NCBI RefSeq assembly: GCF_031178445.1
Contig: NZ_JAPSIY010000007.1
Location: 124,001-188,000, forward strand
Length of the DNA stretch: 64,000 nucleotides
Source: Microbacterium sp.
GTDB taxonomy: Bacteria; Actinomycetota; Actinomycetes; Actinomycetales; Microbacteriaceae
Direction: 5' to 3'
The position numbers and the translations under genes were made by a program. Within the stretch, counting starts at the first letter, position 1; every line of letters starts with the position of its first letter. The notes beneath the pieces were generated by a model. That model saw nothing but the letters and a program-made list of their open reading frames with translations, did no database searches and was not told where the DNA came from. Shown piece after piece: positions 1 through 7,334 of the stretch.

Positions 1-98
1 ACCAGTCTGCTGATGTGCAAGAGGTCTGTCTGTAGGTATTTCGGGGGACAAAATCGGGGAACGGTTCCAGCGGGCGCGCGGACCGTCTGCGGCATCGG

Positions 99-335
99 TC
101 AGCCTGAGAAGCGTCCCCACGGGATGTCTCGCCGCAGCGGAGCGCGCATGGTTCGCTGCGTACGCTGCCACACCGAGACCCGCGGCTCTTCGGCGACGGC
201 ATCCTGGGCTTCGCGGACGTACGCCTCGCTCACCACGGCGATGAGGGCGGCGAGCTCCTCTTCGCTGGGAGTGCCGCGCACGATCTCGACGTGCGGCGGC
301 TCGGCCGCCGGCTCGGACTCGTGCATCGTGCTCAC
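99..335 (-). CDS. accE: Acyl-CoA carboxylase epsilon subunit (AccE-like)
   Basis: This 78-residue protein looks like the small epsilon subunit that actinobacterial acyl-CoA carboxylases use to dock the biotin carboxylase (alpha) and carboxyltransferase (beta) subunits. The visible hallmark is a central helix-like stretch, [13 protein letters not shown], typical of AccE proteins. The C-terminus is basic and aromatic (WQRTQR, then [12 protein letters not shown]). Its GTG start overlaps the stop codon of the upstream beta-subunit gene as GTGA, so the two are probably translationally coupled. An internal ATG at 326 is an alternative start. The family is poorly conserved outside the N-terminal motif, so the call leans partly on its position next to accD. 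The alpha subunit is not in the window. Confidence 0.85.
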   Translation of the reverse strand: MSTMHESEPAAEPPHVEIVRGTPSEEELAALIAVVSEAYVREAQDAVAEEPRVSVWQRTQRTMRAPLRRDIPWGRFSG

Positions 336-1921
336 AGCGGGATGTTCCCGTGCTTCTTGGGGGGCAGTTCGGCCCGCTTGCCCTTCAGTGCACGCAGCGC
401 CTTCGCGATGGCGACGCGGGTGTTCGCCGGCTCGATGATGCCGTCGATCTCACCGCGCTCGGCCGCGAGGAAGGGAGAGGTGACGCTGTAGGTGTACTCG
501 TTGGCGAGGCGGGTGCGCACGGCGGCGACGTCTTCGCCGTTCTCCTCCGCCTTCTTGATCTCGTTGCGGTAGAGGATGTTCACCGCTCCCTGCCCGCCCA
601 TGACCGCGATCTCGGCGGTCGGCCAGGCGAGGTTGACGTCGGCGCCGAGCTGCTTGGAGCCCATCACGATGTAGGCGCCGCCGTACGCCTTGCGGAGGAT
701 GACGGTGACGAGAGGCACCGTGGCCTCGGCGTATGCGTAGATGAGCTTCGCGCCACGGCGGATGACGCCGGTCCACTCCTGGTCGGTGCCAGGCAGGTAG
801 CCGGGCACGTCGACGAGCGTGACGATCGGGATCGAGAAGGCGTCGCAGAAGCGCACGAAGCGGCTGGCCTTCTCGCCGGCTTCGATGTTCAGGGTGCCGG
901 CCATCTGGGACGGCTGGTTGGCGATGATGCCCACCGAGCGGCCCTCGATCCGCCCGAAGCCGATGACGATGTTCGGGGCGAACAGCGGCTGCACCTCGAG
1001 GAAGTCGCCGTCGTCGACGACGTGCTCGATGACGGTGTGGATGTCGTAGGGCTGGTTGGGGGAGTCGGGGATGATCGTGTTCAGCCGCTGATCGGCATCC
1101 GTCGTCTCGAACTCGAATGCGGCCTCGTAGCTGGGCAGCTCGGCCATGTTGTTGTCGGGCAGGAAGCCGAGCAGCGTCCGTGCGTAGTCGATCGCGTCGT
1201 CTTCGTCCTCTGCGAGGTAGTGCGCGACGCCGGAGCGCGTGTTGTGCGTGTACGCGCCGCCGAGTTCCTCCATGCCGACGTCCTCGCCGGTGACGGTCTT
1301 GATCACGTCGGGGCCGGTGACGAACATCTGGCTGGTCTTGTCGACCATGATGACGAAGTCGGTGAGGGCGGGGCCGTACACGGCGCCGCCGGCGGCGGGG
1401 CCCATGATGATGGAGATCTGCGGGATGACGCCCGAGGAGCGCGTGTTCATCTTGAAGATCTCGCCGTACTTGCTCAGCGCCAGCACGCCCTCCTGGATGC
1501 GGGCGCCACCCGAATCGAGGATGCCGATGACCGGCATGCCGCTGGTGAGGGCGAACTCCATGATCTTGATGATCTTGTCGCCGGAGACCTCGCCGAGCGA
1601 GCCGCCGAAGGTGGTGAAGTCCTGCGAGTAGACCGCGACGGTGCGCCCGTGGATGGTGCCGATGCCGGTGACGACCGAGTCGCCGTAGGGGCGGTTGCGG
1701 TCCATGCCGAACGCGGTGGTGCGGTGACGAACGTACTCGTCGAACTCGACGAAGCTGCCGTTGTCGACGAGGAGGTCGATGCGCTCGCGGGCGGTCATCT
1801 TGCCCTTGGCGTGCTGCTTCTCGCGGGCGATCTTCTCTGGATCGACGATCGCCTCGTCATAGCGGGCGCGGAGGTCCGCGATCTTGGCGGCCGTTGTGGA
1901 GAGGTCAGGCGTGTCCGTCAC
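332..1921 (-). CDS. accD: Acyl-CoA/propionyl-CoA carboxylase beta subunit (carboxyltransferase)
   Basis: A 529-residue carboxyltransferase that moves CO2 from biotin to acetyl- or propionyl-CoA, making malonyl- or methylmalonyl-CoA for fatty acid synthesis. The length fits the PccB/AccD5 family. The N-terminal crotonase-fold half holds the oxyanion-type motif GGARIQEGV near residue 140. The C-terminal half holds [15 protein letters not shown] near residues 415-430. The frame is open upstream to 1972, but the GTG at 1921 is preferred because a TAGGGT box sits 7 nt before it, as at many starts in this window. It is cotranscribed with accE. Which acyl-CoA it prefers cannot be told from the sequence alone. 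Confidence 0.95.
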   Translation of the reverse strand: MTDTPDLSTTAAKIADLRARYDEAIVDPEKIAREKQHAKGKMTARERIDLLVDNGSFVEFDEYVRHRTTAFGMDRNRPYGDSVVTGIGTIHGRTVAVYSQDFTTFGGSLGEVSGDKIIKIMEFALTSGMPVIGILDSGGARIQEGVLALSKYGEIFKMNTRSSGVIPQISIIMGPAAGGAVYGPALTDFVIMVDKTSQMFVTGPDVIKTVTGEDVGMEELGGAYTHNTRSGVAHYLAEDEDDAIDYARTLLGFLPDNNMAELPSYEAAFEFETTDADQRLNTIIPDSPNQPYDIHTVIEHVVDDGDFLEVQPLFAPNIVIGFGRIEGRSVGIIANQPSQMAGTLNIEAGEKASRFVRFCDAFSIPIVTLVDVPGYLPGTDQEWTGVIRRGAKLIYAYAEATVPLVTVILRKAYGGAYIVMGSKQLGADVNLAWPTAEIAVMGGQGAVNILYRNEIKKAEENGEDVAAVRTRLANEYTYSVTSPFLAAERGEIDGIIEPANTRVAIAKALRALKGKRAELPPKKHGNIPL

Positions 1922-2001
1922 GGATTCAACCCTAGCGCCGGGCGCCGCTGAGGCGTTGGATGCTCGCCACAACGGGTTCGGCGATCATTTGGCGGACGAC
2001 G

Positions 2002-2853
2002 TCAGCAGCCGGGTGCGTCGGGCTTCTCGGTGCAGGTGTGAGCGACGAGTGCGGTGTGGGCCTCGTAGATGCGGATGCTCTGGTCCGGGCCGGTCGTCGT
2101 GAGTCGTCCCGAGACCGGGAACCAGCCGACGCCGAGGTCGATCTCGGCCGAGTAGGATACGTCGACCCTGGCGGTGTAGGTGCCGCGTTCCGCGTAGGTA
2201 TGGCTGGTGTCGGTCGGGGCGAACTGCGGGAGGTCGAGGTCATCCCAGCTGCGCCCGCCGGTGGCGCTGGTGAGGGAGTCGCCGTCGCCGAAGTGGAAGG
2301 TGAAGGATGCGGGGGTGAATCGCACGCTGATCGGGAACCCGAACAGTTCGCCGTTCTGACTGTGGGTGTCGGCAGTGGCGACGAAGTTCGCCGGGAGCCC
2401 CACGACGCCGAGGTTGCCTGGCTCGGCCGTGAGGGTGCTGGGCTCGGGGGCGAACGTCGCGAGGTCGGTGATCGTGATGGGAGGGATCGCGGGGGTGGGA
2501 TCGTCGGTTTCGTCTTCTGCCTCTGCGCGGTTGAGCGCTTCGACGCAACGGATCATCAGATTCCAGTCGTCGCGACACTGCGTGAACGGGTCGGGACGGG
2601 GCTCGACGTTCACGCGCGCCACGGGCTGCGAGCCGCCGGGGACGGTGTGTGGACTACTTTCGATACCGTTGCCGTGACCTCGGCCACCGGGCTTGTTCAC
2701 GACGCCTGATACGTCGAGTCGACCTTGATTGCCAGTGGGCACTTCAGCCCAAACTTGATCTGCACCAACTTGGTTTGGTGGCGGTGGAGGCGTCGCCGCG
2801 CTCGAGAACAGCGCAGAGATCAAAAGGGTGCTTGCGCCAAGATGACTCAACAT
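2002..2853 (-). CDS. Secreted PKD-domain protein
   Basis: A 283-residue protein starting with a short signal peptide (MLSHLGASTLLISALFSSAA) followed by a Pro-rich mature N-terminus. The C-terminal half contains a PKD-like beta-sandwich, recognised by FHFGDGDS about 80 residues before the end and SHTYAERGTYTARVDV further on, the usual FGDG...HxYxxxGxYxxxV pattern. Such domains usually mediate extracellular protein or carbohydrate contacts. The ATG at 2853 overlaps the stop of the upstream lipoprotein gene by 7 nt, so the pair forms one unit. Four cysteines in the mature chain could form disulfides. No enzymatic motif is visible and no function is assigned. Confidence 0.75.
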   Translation of the reverse strand: MLSHLGASTLLISALFSSAATPPPPPNQVGADQVWAEVPTGNQGRLDVSGVVNKPGGRGHGNGIESSPHTVPGGSQPVARVNVEPRPDPFTQCRDDWNLMIRCVEALNRAEAEDETDDPTPAIPPITITDLATFAPEPSTLTAEPGNLGVVGLPANFVATADTHSQNGELFGFPISVRFTPASFTFHFGDGDSLTSATGGRSWDDLDLPQFAPTDTSHTYAERGTYTARVDVSYSAEIDLGVGWFPVSGRLTTTGPDQSIRIYEAHTALVAHTCTEKPDAPGC

Positions 2854-3386
2854 TGGAAGTCCTCGGCGATCGTGTTGGATCGGATCACGAGCCCGGTTGG
2901 GGAGTCGCCAGGTACCATTTCGAGTTCGATCGGTTGACGTGCTTCTCTGTCCGGCGAAACAATTGAAACGCCATCCGCGTTCAGTAGGTCGACTTCCGAA
3001 ACGTCGAGGCACACACGAGTGATTACGAGCTCACCCTCATACGACACTGGAGTGAAAGTGTCGAAGGTGGTCGTTCCCGTACGGGTCACCGATTCAGCTT
3101 TGTACAGACTGTAGTTCTCGCGACTCGCAGCTTCGGCCGGATCGGTGAGTAGCGCGTACACGGGTTCGATGCTCCTGGGGTCCGAAAGATCGGTGCCGTT
3201 AACCGCATCCGTGTACGCCCGATACGTCTCCTCCGCAGCGGCGAACGCCTCCTCCTCGGATGCGAACAGAGCCGTTTCGGTCGGCTCTGGCTGTGGTGCT
3301 GGTGTGCAGCCGGCCAGGACTCCGAGCGCGAGCATCCCGGCGGTCAACGCGCTGCCGGTGCGCGCGGAGAAGGTCGTGATCGTCAC
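2847..3386 (-). CDS. Putative lipoprotein
   Basis: A 179-residue lipoprotein with a type II signal peptide ending in LAGC, so Cys27 would be lipidated. The mature part begins with a Pro/Thr/Glu-rich linker, then a globular region with no motif I recognise. Its shape (helix with EEAFAAAEETYRAY, then beta-rich) resembles the many small actinobacterial lipoproteins with an NTF2-like fold, but this is only an impression. The GTG start at 3386 lies exactly 6 nt after a TACCGT box on the minus strand, suggesting a leaderless transcript. It overlaps the PKD gene by 7 nt, so the two surface proteins may act together. Confidence 0.7.
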   Translation of the reverse strand: MTITTFSARTGSALTAGMLALGVLAGCTPAPQPEPTETALFASEEEAFAAAEETYRAYTDAVNGTDLSDPRSIEPVYALLTDPAEAASRENYSLYKAESVTRTGTTTFDTFTPVSYEGELVITRVCLDVSEVDLLNADGVSIVSPDREARQPIELEMVPGDSPTGLVIRSNTIAEDFQC

Positions 3387-3460
3387 CCGGCCACGGTAAC
3401 CCGAAGGCGTGAGCGTCTGCAGAAGTTATCCACAGCGTGCCAGACACCCCGCTCCACCGA

Positions 3461-5041
3461 TCAGAAGGGCGCCTTGAGCGCCACATCGACTGCGATGTCG
3501 GTTTCCGCCCAGACCGATTCGTCGCGCGCCGGTGGTCGGGACGGTACGAACATCACTCGCCGTGGTGGTTTGTCGGGGTAGGTGCGGCCGAGGGGGCTGG
3601 TCCATTCGATGGTCCAGTCGGGAAGCTGCCTGGCCGTCCACCGGTGCGCCTCGGGAATGTCGGGATGTTTCAGGACGTGATGCGCTCTGCAGAAGTGCGC
3701 GAGATTGCACAGAGCCGTGGGCCCGCCGAGAGCGTGGTCGTGATTATGGTCGATGTCGCAACGGTGGACGGGCATCCGGCATCCGGGGAAGCGGCAGTGT
3801 TCGTCTCGTGCGCGGAGGAACCGACGCATGGGTTCTGTCGGTGCGTAGGTGTCGGTTTCGGTGACGAGCCCATGGGGGTCGAGGAACAGGCGCGTCCAGC
3901 CGGTGTTGCGTCCGGCCAGGGCGCGGGCAATGTCGGGATGCAGAGCACCGTGACCGTCGAGCTGCGCCGGATCGTCGTCGACATCCGCGAGCGTGGTGGC
4001 GGCGACGGTGACCTGCACGCGCGCGGTGATGTTCTCGAGCCCGGCCCCCTGTACCTCGGAAGGCTCGGAGCCGAGAAGCAGGTCGGTGAGCAGGTCTGCA
4101 CGGATCTGGTCGATCGTGCGAGCATCCCCGGGCAGGTGCACGATCTGCGGGCCGGCGGCCAGCGCGCGATCGATGCTCGCCCAGTGCGACTCGGCGCACT
4201 GAGTGTCGTCGGCCGGCACCGGCTCCGGAAGCCAATTGCGTGCGTGGGGTGGTTCGTACGGTGCGAACGGGTCGACGGTGAAGGTGTCGGCGATGCCGAA
4301 GATCGCGTCGTGAGCGCAAGAAGCGTCATCGGCGGAACCTTCGGATGTGGAGTCGATATGGGCGAACGTGGGTTCGCGGTCTTCGACATGAGACTTCTGA
4401 TGGCGCGCCAGCTGGGTCAGTCGATCCATGATGCCCTCAGCCAGATGCTCGGGAAGAACCGCCTGCAGCAGCGCCAACCCGTCGCCGACGGACCTGACGC
4501 TCACGCACCGCTCGGATTCGGCCGCGCGGTGTCGGTCGAGAACTGTCTGACCGGCGAGAGCGGCGGCGATCTCGCGCACATGCGCTCGTGTTCGGGCCGG
4601 CGCCTCGGTCTCGGCGAACTCGACGGCGGCCGCCTCGTACAGGGCAAGAGCGGCGGGCTCCAGGGCGCCGTCGGCGATCGCCTGCGTGACCGGGAATGCC
4701 GCCCGGATCACCTCGCGGACGTGCGCGGGCGAGATCAGCCCCGCCTCGAATGAGGCGCGCAATCCGGGGAGATCCGTGGCGAGGACACGCGCGTCGGCGA
4801 AAGCGTGCTCGACGGCGCCCTTCGCCATCCGTCCGGCGGCGGAGTACTCGGCGACCATCGAGCGCCAGATGCTCTCGCGGTGCAGCGGCGCTTCTGCGAT
4901 GTCGTGCTCCAGGAGCTCGGCGCGCTGGGCCAGCAATCCGGCGGCCTTGGCCTCCCAGGCGGCGGCCTGCCGACGCGCTTCGACCCACTCGTCGAGCAAC
5001 GTCGCCCGCCGTTCGAAGTGGGGAAGCACGTCTTCGCTCAT
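3461..5041 (-). CDS. DUF222 / HNH endonuclease family protein (13E12 type)
   Basis: A 526-residue protein of the actinobacterial DUF222-HNH family. The N-terminal two thirds are helical and Ala/Glu-rich (DUF222). Residues about 410-460 form the HNH nuclease: HCRFPGC, then CDIDHNHDHALGGPT, then CRAHHVLKH, with zinc-type cysteines and the catalytic histidines all present. Families of this type occur in several copies per genome and have often been linked to mobile repeats; the biological role is not settled. The start at 5041 is chosen because TATACT lies 6 nt before the ATG, so the mRNA is probably leaderless. An in-frame extension to 5059 would include the promoter box and is unlikely. Confidence 0.85.
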   Translation of the reverse strand: MSEDVLPHFERRATLLDEWVEARRQAAAWEAKAAGLLAQRAELLEHDIAEAPLHRESIWRSMVAEYSAAGRMAKGAVEHAFADARVLATDLPGLRASFEAGLISPAHVREVIRAAFPVTQAIADGALEPAALALYEAAAVEFAETEAPARTRAHVREIAAALAGQTVLDRHRAAESERCVSVRSVGDGLALLQAVLPEHLAEGIMDRLTQLARHQKSHVEDREPTFAHIDSTSEGSADDASCAHDAIFGIADTFTVDPFAPYEPPHARNWLPEPVPADDTQCAESHWASIDRALAAGPQIVHLPGDARTIDQIRADLLTDLLLGSEPSEVQGAGLENITARVQVTVAATTLADVDDDPAQLDGHGALHPDIARALAGRNTGWTRLFLDPHGLVTETDTYAPTEPMRRFLRARDEHCRFPGCRMPVHRCDIDHNHDHALGGPTALCNLAHFCRAHHVLKHPDIPEAHRWTARQLPDWTIEWTSPLGRTYPDKPPRRVMFVPSRPPARDESVWAETDIAVDVALKAPF

Positions 5042-5292
5042 GACTCCAGTATAGAACAAAGATTCGAATTACGGAAGGTCCCGGGCCCAGATGACAACCG
5101 CCAGACGTACTCCAATCCGTGCACGGCCGTCGGCGTAGGTATGGAGAACGCGCGCGACGTCCACCGGCTCGCGCCAGGCGTTGACGACCATGGATGCGCC
5201 GGAACGCGCATGATGAGCCACGACACGCGGTAGGCGACCGGGGGAGGGGCCCCTGAGTGGCAGCCTGTTCCCCGCACGTGGAGAACTCGGTC

Positions 5293-6336
5293 CTACCCCT
5301 CGCGCGTGGAGGATGATCCGTCGGCGGGGGCTCCACCGCCATCCAGAGCACGAACACTGTCAGCGCCGCCTGCATCCGTATCTCCGCGTCGCCGCAGCAT
5401 CCCTCCCGCGCGGCGGGCGACGTCGCCGATGCTCCTCCCCGCCTCGCGACTCGCCGATCCGATCCCGCGGCCCGCGGCTCCGATGCCGCGGCCGACGGAT
5501 CCGGCCACGCCGCCGACACCGCCGCCGACGGCGCGGGCTCCGTCCAGCATCCGCCGCTCGATGCGCTCGCTGCCCGGCACCGGCTCGAGTTCCGGCGGCA
5601 GGGCCGTGGGGGCTGCGCCGAAGGCGCGCCGGGAGGTGGTGAGCACACGTCGGCCCAGCAGGTGGTTGCCCGCTCCACCGACCACGGCGCCGACGCCGAA
5701 GGGCAGCGCCTTGCCGAGAACCGACGCGCCACCACGCGAAGCGAACTGGCGCACGAATGCCGACTTCAGCCGGTCGACCAGCGGCCCCACGGCAGCGCGG
5801 GGCAGTGACTTGGTGACCATCTCGCCCCAGTAGGAAGATCTGCTTCCGCCCTTGCCGCTGGCCTGTCGTGCCAGCTGCGAGACGAGATCGACGCCTTCCT
5901 TCCCGAGCATGAGCGTCATCACCAGCGCCCGTGCGCGTTCGGGGTTGTCTATCGCGATCCCGTGCACCTCGGCCACGGACTGTGCGAACAGTGCCGTCGA
6001 CTCCATGAAGCCCACGGTCTCGACCCCGGACAGCGCCAGCGTGACGCCTGTGCCGATGCCGGGGATCACCGCGGTCGCGCCGACCGCCGCACCGCCGGTC
6101 GTGACCGCGGTGAGGTAACGATTCTCGAGCATCCGCACGATCTGCTCCGGCGTCGCGTCGGGGTGGCGCAGCCGGATGCTGCGGATGTGGGCGATCACGA
6201 GCGGACGCTGCACCGAGAGCACACGGTCGAGTCCGCGCACGGCCAGCGGATGCTCCGGCGAGCCCATCGGGGGTACCGCACTGTCCCACGGCGCATCGTC
6301 GGAGAGGGAGTGGATCTTGTGCACCTTGTCGCGCAT
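5293..6336 (-). CDS. Conserved-looking hypothetical protein with Gly-rich hydrophobic core and low-complexity tail
   Basis: A 347-residue protein I do not recognise. Residues 1-60 are polar with a possible helix pair (RPLVIAHIRSIRLRHP). Residues about 75-110 are hydrophobic and Gly-rich (GGAAVGATAVIPGIGTGVTL), like a membrane-embedded glycine-zipper helix pair. Residues about 185-225 hold a second Gly-rich hydrophobic stretch. The last 90 residues are a Gly/Arg/Ala low-complexity tail with GRGIGAAGRGIGSASR. TAGGAT lies 6 nt before the ATG, consistent with leaderless expression. EcsC-like peripheral membrane proteins have a comparable make-up, but I could not match a signature. A membrane-associated protein is inferred. 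Confidence 0.6.
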   Translation of the reverse strand: MRDKVHKIHSLSDDAPWDSAVPPMGSPEHPLAVRGLDRVLSVQRPLVIAHIRSIRLRHPDATPEQIVRMLENRYLTAVTTGGAAVGATAVIPGIGTGVTLALSGVETVGFMESTALFAQSVAEVHGIAIDNPERARALVMTLMLGKEGVDLVSQLARQASGKGGSRSSYWGEMVTKSLPRAAVGPLVDRLKSAFVRQFASRGGASVLGKALPFGVGAVVGGAGNHLLGRRVLTTSRRAFGAAPTALPPELEPVPGSERIERRMLDGARAVGGGVGGVAGSVGRGIGAAGRGIGSASREAGRSIGDVARRAGGMLRRRGDTDAGGADSVRALDGGGAPADGSSSTREG

Positions 6337-6372
6337 ACGGCGATCCTAAGTACTCACCGCCGCAAGAATGCC

Positions 6373-6404
6373 GAAAGCTCCGGCCCTTGCGGGACGGAGC
6401 TTTC
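6373..6404 (-). terminator. Hairpin terminator downstream of the nucleotidyltransferase
   Basis: GAAAGCTCCG (6373-6382) pairs perfectly with CGGAGCTTTC (6395-6404); the 12-nt loop can add a CCC/GGG pairing. It sits 15 nt after the minus-strand stop at 6420. No long T run follows, so it may need Rho or act as a 3'-end stabiliser. Confidence 0.6.
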
Positions 6405-6419
6405 TGTGCACGGGGGAGC

Positions 6420-7112
6420 TCACACGAACTGGTTCGCGCGCTCCAGGTCCTCGGCGAAGTCGATCTCGACCGCGTACAGGTCCGAGACGTCCATGGGCTC
6501 GAGCAGCAGGCCGTCTTCGGCGATCGCCAGCTCGAGGCCGCGCTCGAAGTAGTCCTGGTCGTCGACCCGCTGCAGCTGGCGCATGAACGCCTTCTTGTCA
6601 CGCGCCGAGATGTAGTTGATGCCGACAGCCTCGCCGAGACCGCCCTTGACGGTCTTCGACAGCTCCTTGATGTACCCCTCGGCGGTGACGGTGTACTTGA
6701 CCTCTTCGTCGCTGACCTTGGAGGTGTTGACCGTGACGAAGGACTGGTCGCGCTCGATGTATTCGATCGCGCGGCCCAGGATGCGGGGGTCGAACACGAC
6801 ATCGCCATTCATCCAGAGCACGCCGCCCTTGCCCGTGGCCGAGAGGGCTCGCAGCAGGCTCTTGGACGTGTTGGTCACGTCGTAGCGCTCGTTGTGCACG
6901 TAGTTCGCTCGGGGGAACGCCTCGATGATGGTCTCAGCGCGGTACCCGACCACAGCGGTGATGCGGGCGTCGCTGCCGAACGCGGCACGGATGTTCTCGT
7001 GCTGCTGCTGCATGATGGTGCGGCCGTCGCTGAGCTCGGTCAGCGGCTTGGGAAGTGCGCGGCCAAGGCGCGAGCCCATGCCCGCTGCGAGGATGACGGT
7101 CTGAAGAGTCAC
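6420..7112 (-). CDS. NTP transferase family protein (sugar-phosphate nucleotidyltransferase-like)
   Basis: A 230-residue protein with a Rossmann-like nucleotidyltransferase fold. LAAGMGSRLG (residues 8-17) and PKPL (21-24) form the nucleotide-binding loop, and MNGDVVFD (101-108) supplies the metal-binding aspartate. This matches the N-terminal catalytic domain of MobA/GlmU/phosphocholine cytidylyltransferase-like enzymes that activate a phosphorylated sugar or alcohol with NTP. No C-terminal acyltransferase domain follows, and the length suits a single-domain enzyme such as LicC or an inositol-phosphate cytidylyltransferase. AGGAGA precedes the GTG start at good spacing. The substrate is unknown; no pathway partner is adjacent. 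Confidence 0.8.
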   Translation of the reverse strand: MTLQTVILAAGMGSRLGRALPKPLTELSDGRTIMQQQHENIRAAFGSDARITAVVGYRAETIIEAFPRANYVHNERYDVTNTSKSLLRALSATGKGGVLWMNGDVVFDPRILGRAIEYIERDQSFVTVNTSKVSDEEVKYTVTAEGYIKELSKTVKGGLGEAVGINYISARDKKAFMRQLQRVDDQDYFERGLELAIAEDGLLLEPMDVSDLYAVEIDFAEDLERANQFV

Positions 7113-7334
7113 GATGTCTCCTAGAAAGAACTGTGTTCACGATCGGTTAACCGACGGGACACCTCTTCGTGCCTAGGCAATGCTAGCCATGTCACCTGGG
7201 AACACCCGGGGCCGAGGATGCGACGTTGCCGTTTCGTGATCGATTGCACACCCGCCTCACAGATTGTCTCGAGACCGGAATGTCGCGGGATTCCGCCCCC
7301 GGCGCTCATTGATCCGATTGCTATCGTAGTGCGC

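Noticed and set aside
1..98. Start of the window before accE
   Set aside because: No coding frame with support, RNA gene or hairpin was recognised; it is downstream sequence of accE.
350..1951. A 533-codon open frame antisense to accD
   Set aside because: High GC keeps antisense frames open; the translation is Asp/Val/Arg/Gly-rich without motifs, while accD on the other strand has clear catalytic signatures.
5042..5292. Possible small gene in the 251-bp gap
   Set aside because: Short frames on both strands lack ribosome sites and promoter boxes and have no recognisable content.
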